A stretch of DNA of 13,346 bases from Schlegelella_A sp031360885 (lineage in GTDB: Bacteria; Pseudomonadota; Gammaproteobacteria; Burkholderiales; Burkholderiaceae_C), in the NCBI GenBank assembly GCA_031360885.1, contig JANMCC010000032.1, positions 1-13,346 of the forward strand. Direction: 5' to 3'. This document shows positions 11,854 to 13,346 of this stretch, in pieces. Below the pieces are notes generated by a model, which was not told the origin of the DNA, did not search any database, and saw only the letters and a program-made list of their open reading frames with translations. The first letter of the stretch is position 1; each line of letters starts with the position of its first letter. The position numbers and the translations under genes are program-made.

Positions 11854-13346
11854 ATGACCAAGTCACTGATCATTGCCGAGAAGCCTTCCGTCGCGCAGGA
11901 CATCGTCCGTGCGCTCACGCCCAACGCGGGCAAGTTCGAGAAGCACGACGAGTACTTCGAGAGCGAGGGCTACCTCGTCACCTCCGCCGTGGGCCACCTG
12001 CTCGAGATCAAGGCGCCCGAGGAGTTCGACGTCAAGCGCGGCAAGTGGAGCTTCGCCAACCTGCCGGTGATCCCGCCGCACTTCGACCTCGCGCCGCTCG
12101 AGAAGACCAAGAGCCGGCTGAGCGCGATCGTCAGGCTGGTCAAGCGCAAGGACGTGAGCGACCTGATCAACGCCTGCGACGCAGGGCGTGAAGGCGAGCT
12201 GATCTTTCGCCTGATCCAGCAGCACGCCAAGTCCAGGCACCCGGTCCGGCGGCTCTGGCTGCAGAGCATGACGCCGGCCGCCATTCGCGAAGGCTTCGAG
12301 CACCTGCGCAGCGACAAGCAGATGCTGCCGCTGGCCGATGCCGCGCGCTGCCGGTCCGAAGCCGACTGGCTGGTCGGCATCAACGGCACGCGGGCGATGA
12401 CCGCGTTCAACTCGCGCGACGGGGGCTTCTTCCTCACCACCGTCGGCCGGGTGCAGACGCCCACGCTCTCGATCATGGTCGAGCGCGAGGAGCTCATCAG
12501 GAAGCACGTCTCGCGCGACTACTGGGAGGTGCGCGCGACCTTCGCGGTGAGCGCCGGCGAGTACGAAGGCAAGTGGTTCGATCCGGCGTGGAAGAAGAAT
12601 CCCGACGATGCAGAACTGCGCTCGGACCGGCTCTGGAACGAGGCCGACGCGCTCGCCATCGCCGCGGCGGTGCAGGGCGAGCCGGCGTCGGTGACCGAGG
12701 AGGCCAAGCCGAGCACGCAGGCGCCGCCGCAGCTCTACGACCTCACCAGCCTGCAGCGCGAGGCGAACTCGCGCTTCGGCTTCTCGGCCCGCACCACGCT
12801 TTCGATCGCCCAGGCGCTGTACGAGAAGCACAAGGTGCTGACCTACCCGCGAACCGACAGCCGGCATCTTCCCGAAGACTACGTCGCCGTCGCCAGGGAC
12901 ACGACCCTGATGATCTCCAAGGAGGACATGCCGGGTCCGTTGCGCGCGCTGGCCGTGCACGCCAGGACGGCGATCAAGGAAGGCTACGTCAAGCCGATCA
13001 GGAAGATCTTCGACAACGCCAAGGTCTCCGACCACTTCGCGATCATCCCGACGCTGCTGCCGCCGAAGAGCCTTTCGGAGATCGAGGCCAAGCTCTACGA
13101 CATGGTCGCCAAGCGCTTCCTCGCGGTGTTCTTCCCCTCGGCGGAGTTCATGGTGACGACGCGGATCTCCACCGTGGCGAAGGCGGGCAAGGACTTCCGC
13201 TTCCAGACCAACGGCAAGGTCATGGTCAAGCCGGGCTGGCTCGCGGTCTACGGGCGCGAGGCGCAGGAGGACGACGCCAACCTGGTCGCCGTCGCCGCGG
13301 GCGAGCTGGCGCGGACCGAGAGCGTCGACGTCAAGGCGCTGAAGAC
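11854..13346 (+). CDS. topB: DNA topoisomerase III, 3' end beyond the window
   Basis: Type IA topoisomerase that cuts one DNA strand and passes another through it, resolving replication and recombination intermediates. 497 whole codons are present and no stop occurs before the window edge; betaproteobacterial forms are usually well over 600 residues. The TOPRIM domain opens with LIIAEKPSVAQDI (Glu9, Lys10) and has the metal-binding NACDAGREGELIFR (Asp109, Glu113, Glu115). VGRVQTPTLSIMV and ANSRFGFSARTTLSIAQALYE follow. The catalytic tyrosine is Tyr331 in LTYPRTDSRHLP. SDHFAIIPT appears at about 392-400. The ATG at 11854 is chosen because the protein begins at once with the conserved strand. 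It is divergent from the SET-domain gene by 91 bases. The missing C-terminus may carry zinc-finger or basic repeats, which cannot be seen here. Confidence 0.96.
   Translation, partial: MTKSLIIAEKPSVAQDIVRALTPNAGKFEKHDEYFESEGYLVTSAVGHLLEIKAPEEFDVKRGKWSFANLPVIPPHFDLAPLEKTKSRLSAIVRLVKRKDVSDLINACDAGREGELIFRLIQQHAKSRHPVRRLWLQSMTPAAIREGFEHLRSDKQMLPLADAARCRSEADWLVGINGTRAMTAFNSRDGGFFLTTVGRVQTPTLSIMVEREELIRKHVSRDYWEVRATFAVSAGEYEGKWFDPAWKKNPDDAELRSDRLWNEADALAIAAAVQGEPASVTEEAKPSTQAPPQLYDLTSLQREANSRFGFSARTTLSIAQALYEKHKVLTYPRTDSRHLPEDYVAVARDTTLMISKEDMPGPLRALAVHARTAIKEGYVKPIRKIFDNAKVSDHFAIIPTLLPPKSLSEIEAKLYDMVAKRFLAVFFPSAEFMVTTRISTVAKAGKDFRFQTNGKVMVKPGWLAVYGREAQEDDANLVAVAAGELARTESVDVKALK

Noticed and set aside
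11763..11933. N-terminal extension of the SET protein to 11933
   Set aside because: It would run antisense over the start of topB and shows no conserved features. The SET domain is complete from 11762.
11863..13035. 390-codon minus-strand open frame opposite topB
   Set aside because: Antisense to clear topoisomerase motifs, with composition of a codon-bias shadow (repeated Arg, Val, Leu, Asp).

Overview
The window is GC-rich (roughly two thirds G+C by eye), single-copy chromosomal DNA from a bacterium. The transketolase-GAPDH pair, the birA/SPOR-like pair, the topB gene and the protein styles (glycine-zipper envelope protein, GlyGly-tailed subtilase) point to a betaproteobacterium, most likely of the order Burkholderiales. 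This placement is inference from gene content and codon style; there is no rRNA to confirm it. I see no transposase, integrase, CRISPR array, tRNA or rRNA.

Layout. (1) 1-655, plus strand: the 3' part of an aldo/keto reductase of the Kv-beta type. (2) 658-1739, minus strand: a two-gene operon of S-adenosylmethionine decarboxylase (speD) then a MurU-like sugar-1-phosphate nucleotidyltransferase. (3) 1822-5017, plus strand: transketolase (tkt) and glyceraldehyde-3-phosphate dehydrogenase (gap), closed by a perfect 13-bp hairpin. (4) 5093-9999: exported proteins. These are a glycine-zipper outer-envelope protein (minus), a four-module DUF4397-like lipoprotein (plus), a small lipoprotein resembling a subtilisin propeptide (plus), and a large S8 serine protease with a GlyGly-CTERM-like tail (plus). 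(5) 9965-11762, minus strand: a tightly overlapped operon of a SET-domain protein methyltransferase, biotin-protein ligase (birA) and a membrane-anchored SPOR-like protein. (6) 11854-end, plus strand: DNA topoisomerase III (topB), cut by the window edge.

How they work together. tkt and gap serve central carbon flow (pentose phosphate/Calvin-type interconversions and glycolysis) and are probably co-transcribed. speD makes the aminopropyl donor for spermidine and shares a divergent control region with tkt. The most interesting unit is the pair at 7503-9999. The small lipoprotein and the subtilase propeptide appear to be the same fold, by matching strand-helix patterns readable in both. This suggests a subtilase plus a separate, membrane-tethered inhibitor or chaperone made from one transcript. 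A second oddity is the SET-birA-SPOR operon, where two lysine-acting enzymes are coupled by a GTGA overlap and coaX, often found beside birA in betaproteobacteria, is missing.

No gene-free stretch exceeds 300 bases. The longest gap, 5816-6060, is described as a feature.
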